Origin: Lineus longissimus
Lineage: Eukaryota > Nemertea > Pilidiophora > Heteronemertea > Lineidae
Direction: 5' to 3'
Assembly: GCF_910592395.1 (NCBI RefSeq)
Contig: NC_088308.1
Location: forward strand, 23,763,501-23,827,500
Length of the DNA stretch: 64,000 nt
Of this stretch, positions 12,120 to 26,111 are shown piece after piece. Every line of letters starts with the position of its first letter. Within the stretch, counting starts at the first letter, position 1. Under the pieces are notes generated by a model that searched no databases, had not been told where the DNA came from, and was given only the letters and a program-made list of their open reading frames with translations. The position numbers and the translations under genes are program-made.

Positions 12120-15100
12120 AACTGTACACTCATTGGCAAACACAATACAGGACATTGCTAAGTATTGTATCCCACTGTTCTCTGGCAATGGATGAGCAAC
12201 TTGACAATGGCAATGACAATGGGCTTGTAAATGATGCACCAGAGGGATTGTTTTCTATAACTCTCCCTAACTGGTTCTATAAAGGACAAATTCATTAGAG
12301 AATAGAATGTAACTGAGTGTTGTTTTTCAATTTCCATTGCACTGGATGGGACTTGCAGAAGACCAAGAAAATTGCCTTAGTGGGTTAAACAGTGAAAATA
12401 CTGATTTTCACAGGTAACCCGGCTCCTGAGTACTGAGTGACATTAACAATGCCTACTTCATTAAGTCAAGATCAAGACTTCAACTCATCAGACATTCGCA
12501 ATTATCACCAAAACAGCCTCTTGTCCTTAAGAAGAGTGCTCTTACCCAGATATTGCTATGATAAGCAATATGATTGGTCAAAAGTTGATGAGTATTATCG
12601 ATCAGGTTCAGACACACCTTGTGGGTTATAGAGGTATACTTTCTATCATAAACCCAGTTGATTTTGTCTGGCTTTGTTTTCTATCAGCAGACTTTTCTGA
12701 TAGCTCAACATCCCCTTAGCAGGCATCTTGATACACAACGTTTTAAGTCTGCAGCATCCCTCATAAGATCTTTTACTGAGATGTTTTGGGAGCTGGACCT
12801 ATTTGTATGATATCATGGTTCATTTCAGATATTTCAGAATTCTCTCAATCCTTAAAGTGTTAAAACTTGTGGTGATAATAGTTTTAACTGTATAGTAATT
12901 GCACTGATGAGAATGAAATATTGGTTATGAATCATCAAGGAGTTGCTATATAGAAGTGAAGGTAAAACAATAACGCTTGATTAAAGGACTTAATGGCTCG
13001 TAGACAATTTGAATTGCTGAGTAGATGAGGTCAGTCAACATGCAAAAATATGATAACACAAGTTCAAGCAGTTCAAAAGCAATAGAATGCATGTTGCAGG
13101 AATAGAGGGATTGACGATAGACTGATTGGCCAACTTGAGGAAATAACTATCTTTTACTTGTTATTATAATACTTATTGCCCTATACTAATTTGGTACGAG
13201 TTTGTCTATTAATGCACTTTGATTCTAGAACAATCTAATGATAGTTTGTGTAATTGTTGGGTGGATGCGGAGAGGTGATCTCTTTTACCGCCCTTTATCT
13301 GATACTTAACCATTAATGTCTATAGTCATAATGATGGAGTAATGAGAGAATGGAGATTCTGTTACTGAAATTAATACGAAAGGGAAGTTTTCAGATATGA
13401 AAAGGTGTACTTAACTGTGAGAAGATTTATGACATAAATGCTACGTGGCCTTATGGAGCAATTAGATTTTAGATTGACAGGAAAGTGGTAGGTAATGTGT
13501 CACGAAAAAAAAGTAATTTTATCCCCTCGTTCAAAATACATGTCATAAGAGTCATTATGACCATGTGTATCTTTAGATACCTGCATATGCTGAGTCAGCA
13601 TTTATGAATGTATAATTGAAAACTCAAACTATAATATGAGACATATTAGGCAAGGGGACACACACGCATGGTGTTCGAAGTTACAACAATCTCTCCAGCT
13701 TGATCGAGTCCCATCACCACACGAAACATTATCAATTATTGATGATAAGACCATTGTTGGCGCATTTTCCCCATGTTACTTCTCAAATGATTTTTGAAAT
13801 TAGGGAACAGAATGCATTGTGGCCTACGGCCAACTGAGATTACACAATCGATAAAAAGCATTAATTAAACATGATCGAACCAGGTGATACAAGGAAGATA
13901 GTCCATTGTGCAATATGAACCAAACTTGGCGGAATTCTCAAAACTCACATTTCAAAGCAGAGCCCAATGGTTAATTGATAAGACAACTGAAGTGAAGAGG
14001 AAAATTAAAAAAATTTACTGATTACAGAAATTTGAAGTCATTTTGACAAAATGTTTGAAGTATGGTGTGAAGCATCATACAAGGGGATTAGTCAGGATGT
14101 TCTTTCGGATACATAATTCAGGTTGTTGGTACTAAACATGCTTTTATTTACACTCAATTGAAGAAGCTGAGCTTGTTGTACACAATTTGAACGTATGTGT
14201 TTTTTGTTTTAACTAAATTTTGTATTCATAAGCCCCTACAATGAGGCTTCAAAACGTACAGGAACACAATTGAGTGACTAACCTCATCCTCTTTTGGCAA
14301 ACCAAACACAACAATTATTTATAAAAAAGAAATTGCAAATAGCCTACTTACACAAGCAAATTCAAAATTTATAAAATGGAACATTGTAAGCCATTTTTTG
14401 TTGCAGAAACGAATTAATGAATCATCTTACCCATTTGACATACCATCTCTGTAACCATATTCAATATTCACTAATGGCATAACACCATTGGACATTAGAG
14501 AACTGCAACATCACGGCACCAAATCATGTATTAAACTATTGATTTGATTCCTCCTAACTAAACATAGTACCAATTAGCGCCATTAATCACGACACAGGAG
14601 ACATATGTATTGAAAATCTAGAATTGGGAACATACAGGGTCACAATGGAAAGAAATATACCAAATGTGGCGCACAGAAAGCTTTTTCTGACATTTTAGTA
14701 TGCAAATCAAAACCAAACATATTCCAATTAAGAGCTATCAAACTTCATGTATTTGTTGTCAAACCACTGATTACATAACTGAAGCCAGTGCAGTTGAGCT
14801 TATTGGAAGTTAGGTGTCAACGCATCATTTACTCCTCTCCTGCACTAGAGGCAAAACGCATTCACAGAACACACAAGCAATCTCTTAAAACATCGAATCA
14901 CAACCCATATGTCATATCGGAATTTCCCAATAGGATACGTAAAACAATCAGAAAATCTCATAAATGGTTTGTTAATGCGTGCATCAGCCACTTAATCTTT
15001 TGAACACATCCCCTGCAGTCACTCTCTATGACAAGATGATCACTCAAAGATGTCCGTCATCCCAATGCCCTTCTCAGTGAGATCGACTAACATGATTATA

Positions 15101-18100
15101 AACAACTCATGGAAAAAAATCCCATGAAATTCAATACGTTTTACTATGCAGCAGAACATGACAAGATTATAAGGTGTGTTTATAAATTGATTGAACTTAA
15201 CGAACCATTGTCTGAATGAACTTCTTAAATGTGGTCTTCATTGTTTTTGAAACACAGTCTTTGCCAGAGGGCAAATTTAATGAAGTAGACTAAAGGTGAG
15301 TAATTGAATTTTTAAAATCATTTGGTGTCATGCCTTTTCCTTCTGGAGGCGAATTTGTGTTAAAGACAGTTTTTAAGCTTTCTTGAAGTGTTAGATAACA
15401 ACATGTAAATGGATTAAATCTTTCTTTAGGATTCTTAGCATCTGCAAATTGTCAAGTAACTGTCAATAACATCCAAATCCAACATCATAAAAGCTGAAAT
15501 GGCATCAAGACATACAAGGAGAACTTTTTTTTAAACGTACCAGCAAAAAGTTACCTAATCGGAGCCCAGACACAAGGTCACATTATAATCTTCAAAAGAA
15601 ACAGACAGCATCATTTTTTTAATAGGGTCTGTTTTCTATGATGTTGAAAAGGGGTTCCGACCCTCCTCGTTACATCAAGGTACCACTAAAGAATGGTCAA
15701 AAGCTTTTCATGCCTAACACGTGCGTCTGCGGCTGGGCATCTGGGGGATTTAAAATAGTGATTCATCTGTCACTTTTATAAGCTTTGATCATGTCCTCTT
15801 TGTTACGAACTTGTGCAAAATGGAACAAGTCTTGCACGGAACAAGCTTACCACCGTGAGTCATAAAAACCGAAAGATAGCGGAGACGCTTCTAGGGCATC
15901 TTATTGTCATCCTGGACCACTTTGCAGATTTTCTTAGTCGGATTTGCGACGGAAGCGAGTTTGATGTGGAGGTGAAAATTGTGAAATGTCATCATGTCTA
16001 ATGAAAGCTTCTGATCAGATCTACGTGTCCACATGAAAGCTGATTGTGTTGCATGAAATGTAATTAACCCATTAGATGCTTGCACGGTGCCATCTTTTCA
16101 ATGCACAGCAATCCTTTCCAAGGGTTCATCCTGTACAATAATCTCTTTCTTAGCAATGCTTTCACATAGCTTGACAATAGTAAACGTACACCTCCACAAC
16201 ATGTGTAATAGTATATATCTCCATTCAGGTTTTGCTGAGTCAGCTACTTTTACAAAAGATATACACATGATGGATGAGTTGAGTTTCACCCTCTTCCCTT
16301 TGTTGCCTCGGTGAAAGGAGACAGCCTAAAAAGCACTGGCAGATGCATTTGATTCTCTGAACTGCTAACTCAACCAAAAGGAAGGTTGCAAAACAGAATT
16401 GTGCCAAAACATGTGTTGTGAAGTCTATTTACTCTTTTTCACAGGAAGCCTTAATCTGCCAACCAAATAGGATAACTCCATCTGATCCCTTAACTGACAG
16501 CACTGACAATTGCTTCAGGGACAGGAACATGGGATGTTTCTGCAGGGTATGAATTCATCATAGTGCACATCAGGAACTGTAAGATCACACCCAAATGGAT
16601 TCAAATTCCTGCATAAAAATTTGAGAATATGGACAATACTTTATCAGAATAAGTCTAAAGGGGAAGAGTTCTAATGAAAAGCATATAGTAATCCTATCAT
16701 ATAACCACTGGCAAACTCATGTAAAATGCATAAAAAACAGATTTTCCCTTGTGATCTGGGAGGGTTGATCAAACAAACCAAGTGGTCCTTTCTGTCATTA
16801 AATGAAGTGTTGCTTGAAGGAATGCCAAATAATCTCAAGGAACCAGAAGCTCCAGGATTATTTCATTTTCACCCAGAATCAAAATTGTAAGATTTACATA
16901 TGCTGAGGCCTTGGATTAGTGAGTCCATTCGACTATATGAAATGTTGTCAATGAAACATCACTTTGAAACCTTACACAAACTCTGACAAGGAGCAGCAAG
17001 GGAATATGACAATAAACAGTAGCTCGGGGGTGTATCTCTAGGAGTCGAGCGTAACTGTCTAATGACAAACTTGATTACACTGTAACATTATCAATCTTAT
17101 TGATTTATCCTTGCTGATGGCACATCTGGTGGTTGGAGATCGTGTCTCAGCACGTTGCTATGAGAAGCAGTTGATATGGCTTTAATACTGTGTGATGAAA
17201 TGTACATGAAGAGGAGTTTGATAACGTGAGCAATTGACATTGCATCTATAGCTATTGCTACTACATGCATCATCGTAACACAGGAGGAGAACAGACACAA
17301 AACCTTTGCCAAGTCGATGGGCGCATAGAATGAATTGCACAACGACCATTTACTGATGACCACAGATTTCAATAAAGGGATCTCGGAAGTTGCAGCTTTT
17401 TCTGCAACCTGCATTACCAAAGTAATCAAAAGATGACATAGACCCAATATCAACTGACTGATTATCTTATTACCACCATCTTTGACACATAAACCAGCAA
17501 GTATGACAAATCAACCTTTTTTGCTTTTTAAAAAGTACCACACTGAAAAATCCCAGTTGAGCACTCTGGATAAGTAGGTGACAATTAATGCCTTGCTCCA
17601 CTTCTAGTCGTCATTATCCTGGCTCAAAGGGAGCATGACAGAAAGATATTCAGCAAAACCTGCTCTAGGGATATTGCTGGTATTAGCAAACAATACGATG
17701 ATATCATTATGGTGAATTGGATAGCAAGGTTACCTTTATGATTCATAGAAAAATCAAAGTGGCGATAACATTTTTTCATGACAGACATCGCTCCCAGGAG
17801 GGTGTATTTCTGCCTCCATGTTTCCATATGGAAGTGTTATCATTTTGCAAGAGAGGTAATCAAATCACAAGCTATGATGCTCGTAAATGCATCAAAGAGT
17901 CCAAGAGAGCTTGATACCACTGCTAATGTTTCATAACTGGCTTAGAACTGAGGCCATCTAACGTCCATTGTTTCAGGTCAGCCAATAATCCAATGGTAAC
18001 AGGATCTAGAGGCAATATGGCCATCTCTAAACCATTTACAGTTTGTCATCTGACTACTGTGACATTGAGACGATACTTGAGGCACCGTCTTAGCAATGCC

Positions 18101-18734
18101 GTCAGAATATGGGCCAGTCATCACTCTGACCTCTTGAGTATTGGTTTTCTTTGACACAGCATTACCTTCCCTGAGCTGATAGTCACACAGGCATGGCTGG
18201 AGTCAGACTGGAGATAGATTTGGCAGCTTATCCTCCAGTAGTGTAGTACCAGTGCATTCACTTGCGGTAAGAATGGCCAGACCATCAAAACATCATTAAA
18301 AGGTTCATCAATACAAACTTAAGGCAGTATAGGAGGCAACCTGGTCATAAAATGGATTGTTATGGCCAGATAAATGGACCATGAAACACCGCCAGCTGGC
18401 CAGAGGTTCCCACAAGAAAGACTATAGAAGATGCTTGGTTTTGATGAACTTGATGTGCTACAGAAGCTCCTATATTGTTGAAATGATAGAATCAAGAACT
18501 TGACGCTGCAACTCAACAGAAAAAGATATGATTCAACTGATTTTAATGCCACATATTGGTGCATGGGCATCTGTTCTTGAGGTGACCTTTCTCAACAAAC
18601 AATGTTATTCAAAAATATTTCAATATGACATCTCTGATGAGAACTCTCCAACTGCTTGGGAGATACTTCTTATCAAATCTTGCACCATTTGAAGAGCCGA
18701 AACAGGCTAGTTTATACCACTGAGCAACTCAGTA

Positions 18735-18780
18735 GCTACACCATGGAGGTATTATTAATAATACCTCCATGGCTACACCA
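18735..18780. repeat. Perfect 32-bp palindrome flanked by a 9-bp direct repeat
   Basis: Bases 18741-18772 form a perfect inverted repeat with no spacer. The half-site is CCATGGAGGTATTATT and the right half is its exact reverse complement. GCTACACCA occurs directly at 18735-18743 and again at 18772-18780, overlapping the palindrome ends. A symmetric block between short direct repeats looks like a tiny fold-back insertion with target duplication, or the fused termini left by an excised inverted-repeat transposon. It could also have arisen by template switching during repair. Confidence 0.75.
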
Positions 18781-20544
18781 ACGCAACACCCTTAAGATGC
18801 TTTTTGGAAGCAATAAGATTAGTATGAAAAGTACGTTTTCGTTTTATCTTGACAAACCAAAGCAATACATTTGACAGCACTTTCTTTGGTGTAATCCCTT
18901 TGTTGCACAAAAGAATCTAAATAGCAGTCTATATGTGAGCATTGCCGCTGTGTGATTTACTGCAACTGCATGATGTATTAGTCTGTATTGATCAAACTAC
19001 TCTAATAATAGTCTCTTATTGGTGACTTGGGAATCGGTACAAGCAACTGATGTGATGATTTGGCAGAATTGGATGCAACATGCAGTAGCAGCATTCTTTA
19101 TTCATCATGAGCATCCTTAATATTCAGCAAAAAAGGAATAAAGAAGATGTCACTGTGTTTTTTCTTAAATATTGGAACATCAGCTTCATGCACTTCGTGC
19201 AAAGACAGAGGCACTGAGTACAAAGCATTGTCCCAGATGTTTCTTCCTAATCTGACTCTGAGCTTACAGCTTTATCTTCTTTGGCAGTCTTTATATCTTT
19301 ATGATATAAACTGAGATATTAGGCATTGCACATAACTCCAACACATTTCCCTAGCTATGTGCATAGCCATACACCACATCGACCCCAAACTCAACAGAAT
19401 TCTAATGTGTGTAGGTTTTTTCAACAGAAAATATGTTTACCTTATAATTTGTGGCCACTCTAGCAAGAAGAGACTAGCCATTAAGAAGAAAATCGCATTG
19501 TCCATATTCAGTGAATAAAAATTATCGCCAGTGGCGAAATACGTTCCAGGTTTGGGGCAGGCTGTGTCAGTGTGTGTGCAACTTTCATTGACTAGGTATC
19601 TGGGCCAGGGATGACATTTGTTAGAGCCACTCATTCAAACCTTATAGCATCAAGTTGAAGTTTGACCAAATTATTACTCCTTGAAGAAAGGCGAACACAA
19701 AATAAACTTTTAGGAGTCCATTTTTTACAGAGGGAACAATACCCCTCTTGACAGGCTCTTCAGATCTCCATGCTGTCATTCTTAGTGCGAAGAAAGCCTT
19801 TTCTCCGATCTTTTGTAGGTTCACAACAAGTCAACATTTGACCCTTCAAATAAACATTAGCAAAGGAACCAAACACTTCAAGAAGACCGAGACAAATAGC
19901 ATGAGTTTACTATTTCTAAATTACACTAAACACCCATTTGAAATCGTTGCTCAAATGCTCATCAAGGTTTAAGCAAATGTTGAACCAAGTCAATATTGAT
20001 AACCTTGCAGATGGCAAGTTGACTTTGTGTATTAACTCAGTCTAAGTTAGACTATTGACTTCATAACCTAAGGTGTCTACAAAGGAATAGTATTTACCAT
20101 AGTGTAGGAACATGCTGATACTAAAGCACTTGAATAATGTGCTGTTTTCTCTTGGATAAACTTCAACACTTTATGCAAGGTTACAAGATATTGCAGGTGG
20201 CCATCAGAATGAATTCAGTCAAAAAAGTTGGGTATGCCCACTAATTTTTTTAGACAGCACTGTATAGTTAAGACAAGCGGACAAAGAAACTGCCCCTTCA
20301 ATTTGTGTTGTGGACAGTTGAAATGGGACTCATGCTGAGACGTACAATCAAAGCTTTCCAAGGTCCTTTCCAACACTGAGTGAAGCTTTTCCAACGAACA
20401 GCGAGTCAGTAGCAATACAGAATGAAGAGCAATAGATTGACAGATAACTGAAGATGGATTGTGGTGAATTGTTGTGAAGGTTTCATCAATCTCATGATTA
20501 GTCACACACTGCTGCAAGAATCAGGCAAATCAACACAGAGATGC

Positions 20545-20742
20545 TGCATTGCATGACCTTGACCTAACCAGCAGTTTGCACATTTTTTGCTCAACCACTC
20601 CAAACCAGACTACAGAGCAACGACTTATCACTGAAGACACTGCAATGCATAAAACACCTCGACCTTACCAGAACCTCGTTTTTCTCAACGGGCTACTCTA
20701 CCACTCCAAGACTTGCCTAGAACAACTTATCATTGAAGTATC
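20545..20742. repeat. Degenerate tandem duplication, unit about 97 bp, two copies
   Basis: Copy one begins TGCATTGCATGACCTTGACC near 20545 and copy two begins TGCAATGCATAAAACACCTC at 20641. By eye they agree over roughly two thirds of positions, including shared blocks GACCTNACCAG, CTCAAC, CCACTCCA and ACTTATCANTGAAG. No third copy was seen on either side. The overlapping 97-codon plus-strand open frame is probably a by-product of the repeat, not a gene. Confidence 0.5.
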
Positions 20743-23700
20743 TCATGGATTATGGCAATTACTCATTTTTCACCACCTCAAGCTGATGTTATCGGTGATA
20801 GGAAAGCTAGAAATGAATGGAAGTAAACACAGATACCATTAAGACTACATGGATAAACCATGAAGATACCAGGCTGGAAAATAGACCGACATCACACCAA
20901 GAACAAATAGACTGTTTTTTTAAACTTTGCAGGGAAACGTGAGATATTTGATATGAGAAGTTTGCATCAGAGCACAGTTGCTTGCAGTAACTTGGTGAAT
21001 GTGTTCCATACTCTAATCTCATGTGAGAGAGCTTTATCTTCAGTGAGTGATGGCAAGTCTCTCAGAAGCAATGGGGCATGGCCAATATCTTGCTACTCTG
21101 TTCCTCACCAGATCTACCACCTGTAACATGCATTTCAACCCTAACTGACCATAATGTGAATACATTTTGTTGTTAAATGCAAGGTTTTTTTTAGTAATCT
21201 CAGACTGGAATAAACCTTCCAACTAATGGCCCACCTCCACAGACAAGACTACAAGATGTACTACCATCAAAAACCTCCATTTTATCACTTCTGGTAAGGT
21301 TTAACATGCTCTACATAATCCCAGGTGATTGATTTCAAATTATCCATATCTTTCTCCAAGCAGTGGTTGTTTTTCTAGACTTCAATGATAATGTGAGTTA
21401 AAAATCTACAAAGAGCTTTTTCTTGAAGATGCACGTTTTGCCATATAGCTAAGCCGTGCCATAAGATTTGTACATGAATGTTATAGACACTTTTAGTTTT
21501 TAATATGAGTTTTTTAAAGTACATGTATATGCTGGTATGAGAAACATTAGTATTTAGTTTGCCATTCATTCAAACACAGGGCAACATACTAAATGATCCC
21601 TGAAATTCTTTGGTTGTGTAAAAACTTGAGAAAACATCAATATTTTCACCTACACCAGCCAAACATAAGTCACTTCTTGGCTCTCCTTTTTATTACTAGA
21701 CTGAAGAAATTTTTGGAACGGTTGACAGACCAGTGACATTTCCTATACCTTTAGGGTGCAAGAGAACACTATTTTGGCTAATCGTACAGGAATTTCCCAT
21801 CACATATTGGCATTGACTAGCCAATTTTCCCGATCTCACTACACACTAATTCGCTATCAAGAATGCGACGAAGAACCAATCCAACCAAGATAAATATTAT
21901 CTGGAACTTGAGAATGCTCCTTTGGTCTGAAAACAACCATTGCTAAATTAGCTTATACCTGAACAGGAAACAACATTTCATGACACAGAAGTTTTAAGTC
22001 GAGAGTGTAAAAAAAGTTGATTCTCCAATTACTACTGAATAGAAAATCACAGGTTTTATTGTATCAGTAGTAATCCTTGTTTGATTTGCCAATTGTCTTT
22101 GATGAGATATGGTGGTAGGATATTCTTGAAACCATTGCCAAGAGAGTTTACGTGCAAAATTGTGGAATAGAATGAACAAATTGGCATGAAATCATGTTTG
22201 CTTCATCTCTCTAAATAGTGTCACCATCTCCTTAGTTAACGATAGTTGCCTTGACACTAGCTCTGCATGCCATCTATAGTCAGACAATCACCATCAGTGC
22301 CTACACTGCGTGTAAGAGCAATCACAGCTCAGATGGAGCTTGGGTTTCCATCAGACAACATCGGGGACTGTTTACATTGATATCGTTTAAAGGCAAAGTC
22401 CTGAAAACCATGTTTGTTAAAGAATATTTTTAGAATGCTTGGCAATATTGCAGTTGTTACTTTCTTATGAGACTGGTATAAAGCTTTTGTAATTTTTGGT
22501 AGATTTGTTGTTCAAAGTGAAGGAGGCTTCAGAGCAATACTTTAAAATATGTGTTTAAGAAGCACTTACAGCTGGTTTAGCAACGAATAAGCAGACAGTA
22601 GATTTGGAAAATAGCTACAAAGTTGATATTTGTTTCGATTTTTTGCAAACTTTTCTTGAAGTGTATTTTTGTAAATTCAAGGTGAAATATGCTTGGAGAA
22701 TAAAAAGCCACAATGATCAAACACAAACTTGGAGATGAATGGAAGTTCGTTTTCAACCTCAAATTATTTCGGAATGATATTTTACCACCTACTGCTAAGG
22801 AATGCTGAAGGTATAGAAAGATTTGGGGATCATTTTGATAGAATTGCCAATCATTATCGGGACTTTTCGATCTAGACATCTTCTAATGCACCAGCTTTAC
22901 CACCTAATTATAATGAGTACTTTTTGATGTGAAACCAATATAGAAACCTTTTATATTTTACACAAGCTGTAATTCTATGCTGGGGAGGATCTTTATCTCT
23001 TTTATATCTCATATTCAATAGAACATAGGGGACACATTGATATTACTAATTTTCATATCATGAATAGAATATTCAAATGTTGATTCCTATACAAATAAGA
23101 AGGAAAAATGAGAACAAAGCCACACTGTACAACATGCTGAACATTATTCGCATGTGCAGTCCTGGACAATTATCCAACGCAGACCTTGCTATCGAATTCT
23201 ACTAAATGACCTTTGTCTATTGCATAGAACATATCACATTCGATTCAACATCGACTCTATCGTAGAGCGTAGTTTTTGTTCTGAAGATAACAGCATGCAA
23301 TGACAATTTTTGATGAAGAAAGCATGTCACGATAATCTGTTACACTATTGAAAATATAAATGAGATATAAAAGTTGCAGATCGTCCTTTAGATTTTTTGC
23401 ATTTATCATATACTACTATATAGCTTACAATTTTTTTAGTTCTACTGGTAATATATCCAAAGTATCTAAGTGCACAATTTCAATGAGTGCATCGCAGATT
23501 TTGATAATTTACTGACAAATCCCTGAATATGTAGTTTAGTCATTTGTCTGATGTAGCGGTTTTACACACTAATACACATTAGTGAGCTGGGACTGCGCTG
23601 AATGCAGTCATTTCACCGTGATTGAATCACTGATGACTGTGACACTGGGAATTCTCTTGACATGTAATAAAACACATGGTAACGTGACACTGGGGATTAC

Positions 23701-24710
23701 GACAGATTCTCAACATTAAAGTAAAGAGCTTTAAAATCTTGAAAACATTTTTTATCGATTTTTCTTCTTAGATAAAAACTGATTTGTACCATCCGGGGTT
23801 GTGTTTAATAGTATTTTAACCAGAACTAGGTGAATTTTGTTCTCAGTGAATTGTTCTTATGAATATGTAGGCCCCTATAAAATACAGCCAGGATTTGCAG
23901 CATAAACAGTATTGCAATCACGTAATTTCACACATACAGTAACTATAACAACTGTCTTTTTTCTGAAAAGGTGATGCCAATAAAAAATATGTCACTATCG
24001 ATATGGTGTGTATGGTCTTTACATTTTATACAAACCTTGATCAAAAACCCAATAATACCTTTGCAGTAAAACTAATTTCTTGGTGCACATCAATTTTATC
24101 CACTATCAATCCAGGTTTTTTTAATTAAATCAATACTGTCACAAGAAACCAATTTATGCATTTTTTTTCCAATTTTACACTAAAACTGCCATCGGCAGGA
24201 TTTGAAATGTTGTGATCAGGCTAGATTTAAATGAGTGACAATGAAAAAAATTGCATTGCAAACAATATTTTAACCCATTTTCTCTGACTAAATTCACAGA
24301 GACCTTTGATTCAAAAAGTACAAAATCAGCACACCATTTTTTGTTCTCTTCTTTATTAATGAAATGCTATGCGTTTTTTCAATTTTTATTTTTATTTGAT
24401 GAATCAGAGAAGGACCACATAATCTCACCATCTTATCTGAAAAATGTCCATGTTTCATCAAAACTTATCCTTCAAAAATGTGCATTAAGCATTAATCAGA
24501 ATGTAATTAAAACAGAAAAAGTAGGGTAATAGTTGGGAACATTTTTCATCATTACCTCAAATCGGATGATAAGCTTAATAAATAATTAACAAAAGTTAGT
24601 AAATTGATATGGATTTTTGAGTGTAAAGACTATTTTGAGAAAATTGTGTTTGCAACGTTTTTGTAATTATTTTGTTTTTCATATCACAAAAAGTAACTGG
24701 CCCATGTATG

Positions 24711-24753
24711 TGTTAGGGGGTCATTCTTTACAATTTGGGATGACCCCATAACA
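24711..24753. repeat. Hairpin with 14-bp arms
   Basis: TGTTAGGGGGTCAT (24711-24724) can pair with ATGACCCCATAACA (24740-24753) with one mismatch, leaving a 15-nt loop. It lies in very AT-rich intron DNA. No flanking target duplication or longer element boundaries were found, so its origin is unclear. Confidence 0.5.
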
Positions 24754-26014
24754 TATGCATAGGGCTATTTACCACATTATTTTTGTTTCAGCTGTTCAGT
24801 TATGACATCATTCAAGATTATCTGTATAAAGATGAGAAACATTGATGCAGCAAATCATATTTTTGAGTAATATTTTTTAGAGCTGCAATTTTTCCTCCAG
24901 CCTGGCCCAAAGATGAAACTTCCCAAAAATTCTTATAGTTTCCGAGGGTTAACTTCGTAAAATGATTTCTTTTTTGTGGTCTACTTTGGTGAAACTCTCT
25001 CTATCAGACTACATTAATGTTCTGTACAGGGCCATTTTGGTTTCCGCTAAATTACACTCTCTGAAAAAGTGACCCATTGAGGTCCTGTTCAACAAAATTA
25101 ACTTTTGTCTTCTTTTGAACACATCAGTCTGGGAACATTAAACATCTAAGGGAGTTTTTTAATGTGTACACCCCCAGGGGCACAAGACCCTCGTGGTGAG
25201 CCCAATTTCAGCTGTTCTTTAACAGTTAATAGAGTCTTTGGCTTCCGCATGCTGAGTTACACAGCAAAAAGGCGATCAACTTTTAAGAAAAATTTTAATC
25301 CTGATCTGAAAATTTAAAACTTCACTGACTAATCTATGCTTTTTTTCTACATCAGGAAAGAACCTGAATTAAGTCCCACAAAAAGTTTAAAAGTTGAAAG
25401 TTAAACATTTATTTTACAGGTTTATTCTTGAAGTTACTTTATTATAATTTCACAGACTGAACCAGTTTTTCTCAGCTCAAAATGTTGCCCAGGATTTTCA
25501 GATCCTTGTAAAATAATCAAGTATAAGATTTGACTCGGATAGCGTTTTGAGTAGGTTGTTCGTTTATAAGAGTTTATACATGTAAGTTAAGTGAGGCCGC
25601 CTTCAACAATTTCAGCCTTAAAATTGCAAGTCCTACAGCTTTAAGAATATTGAAATTAAAATCGAAATCATTGCAGTCAATTCTAAGAAAGTTCTTCATA
25701 AAGTAAAGCAAGGGCTCAGCCCCATCAGATATAATTCTGTTTAAGAAGTGTTCGTTAATTCATGTTCCCGTTTTAACCAGACCCGAAACAGAAAAATCAA
25801 CCCACCTTCAGTTCGCTTCGAGACCAAACAAGTAAGCCCCAAACTTAGTAGTGTCAGTGTACGCGGGAATTGGCGACAGAGAAAGTAAGAGCGCGCGTCG
25901 TGGTTTCCCGTGACAACATTGATCCCACGTGCGCATCTGTAGCAGACGATAGAATTGAAATGAAAGATAAAGGCAATTTAGGACAGAAATTTGAATGAAA
26001 ATTGCTCTACTTAC

Positions 26015-26111
26015 CATTGGCGATATTATATCCAGAACTCCAAGCCGAAGCCAGAAGAAGTGTGATAATCCACTGTCTATAAAATCCGCGGCGATAGTTA
26101 TTAGATATCAT
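26015..26111 (-). CDS. Coding exon 1: start codon and signal peptide of a secreted or membrane protein
   Basis: Read on the minus strand, an ATG at 26111 begins a frame of 32 codons plus one base that ends at a consensus donor (AATG/GTAAGTAGAG). An in-frame TAG lies three codons upstream of the ATG, so the start is fixed. The peptide has a basic N-terminal region (MISNNYRRGFYRQ), a hydrophobic core (WIITLLLASAW) and small polar residues (SSG) suited to signal-peptidase cleavage. The product is therefore secreted or membrane-bound. The phase-1 end fits exon 2 at 8244-8324. The mature protein begins with a glycine- and proline-rich stretch, and its folded domains lie outside what can be read here. 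The gene body is CpG-poor, as expected of a broadly expressed, methylated invertebrate gene; that link is an inference. Confidence 0.7.

Larger units (their letters stand above)
8325..26014 (-). other. Large first intron (about 17.7 kb) of the minus-strand gene
   Basis: The stretch between exon 1 and exon 2 starts with GTAAGTAGAG and ends with TTATTTCTAG. It is AT-rich and CpG-poor, except for a CpG-rich stretch at about 25855-25935 just after exon 1, which probably belongs to the promoter-proximal region. Inside are an imperfect 22-bp palindrome (12098-12119), a perfect 32-bp palindrome (18741-18772), a degenerate tandem duplication (20545-20742) and a hairpin (24711-24753). Several open frames occur, the longest being 140 codons on the plus strand at 9024-9446, but none is recognisable or flanked by convincing splice sites. 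No RNA gene is seen. Confidence 0.55.

Noticed and set aside
15240-15400. Apparent inverted similarity between two Ala/Thr-rich stretches around CACAGTCTTTGCC and AAAGACAG
   Set aside because: On closer alignment only short runs match and the spacing is irregular.
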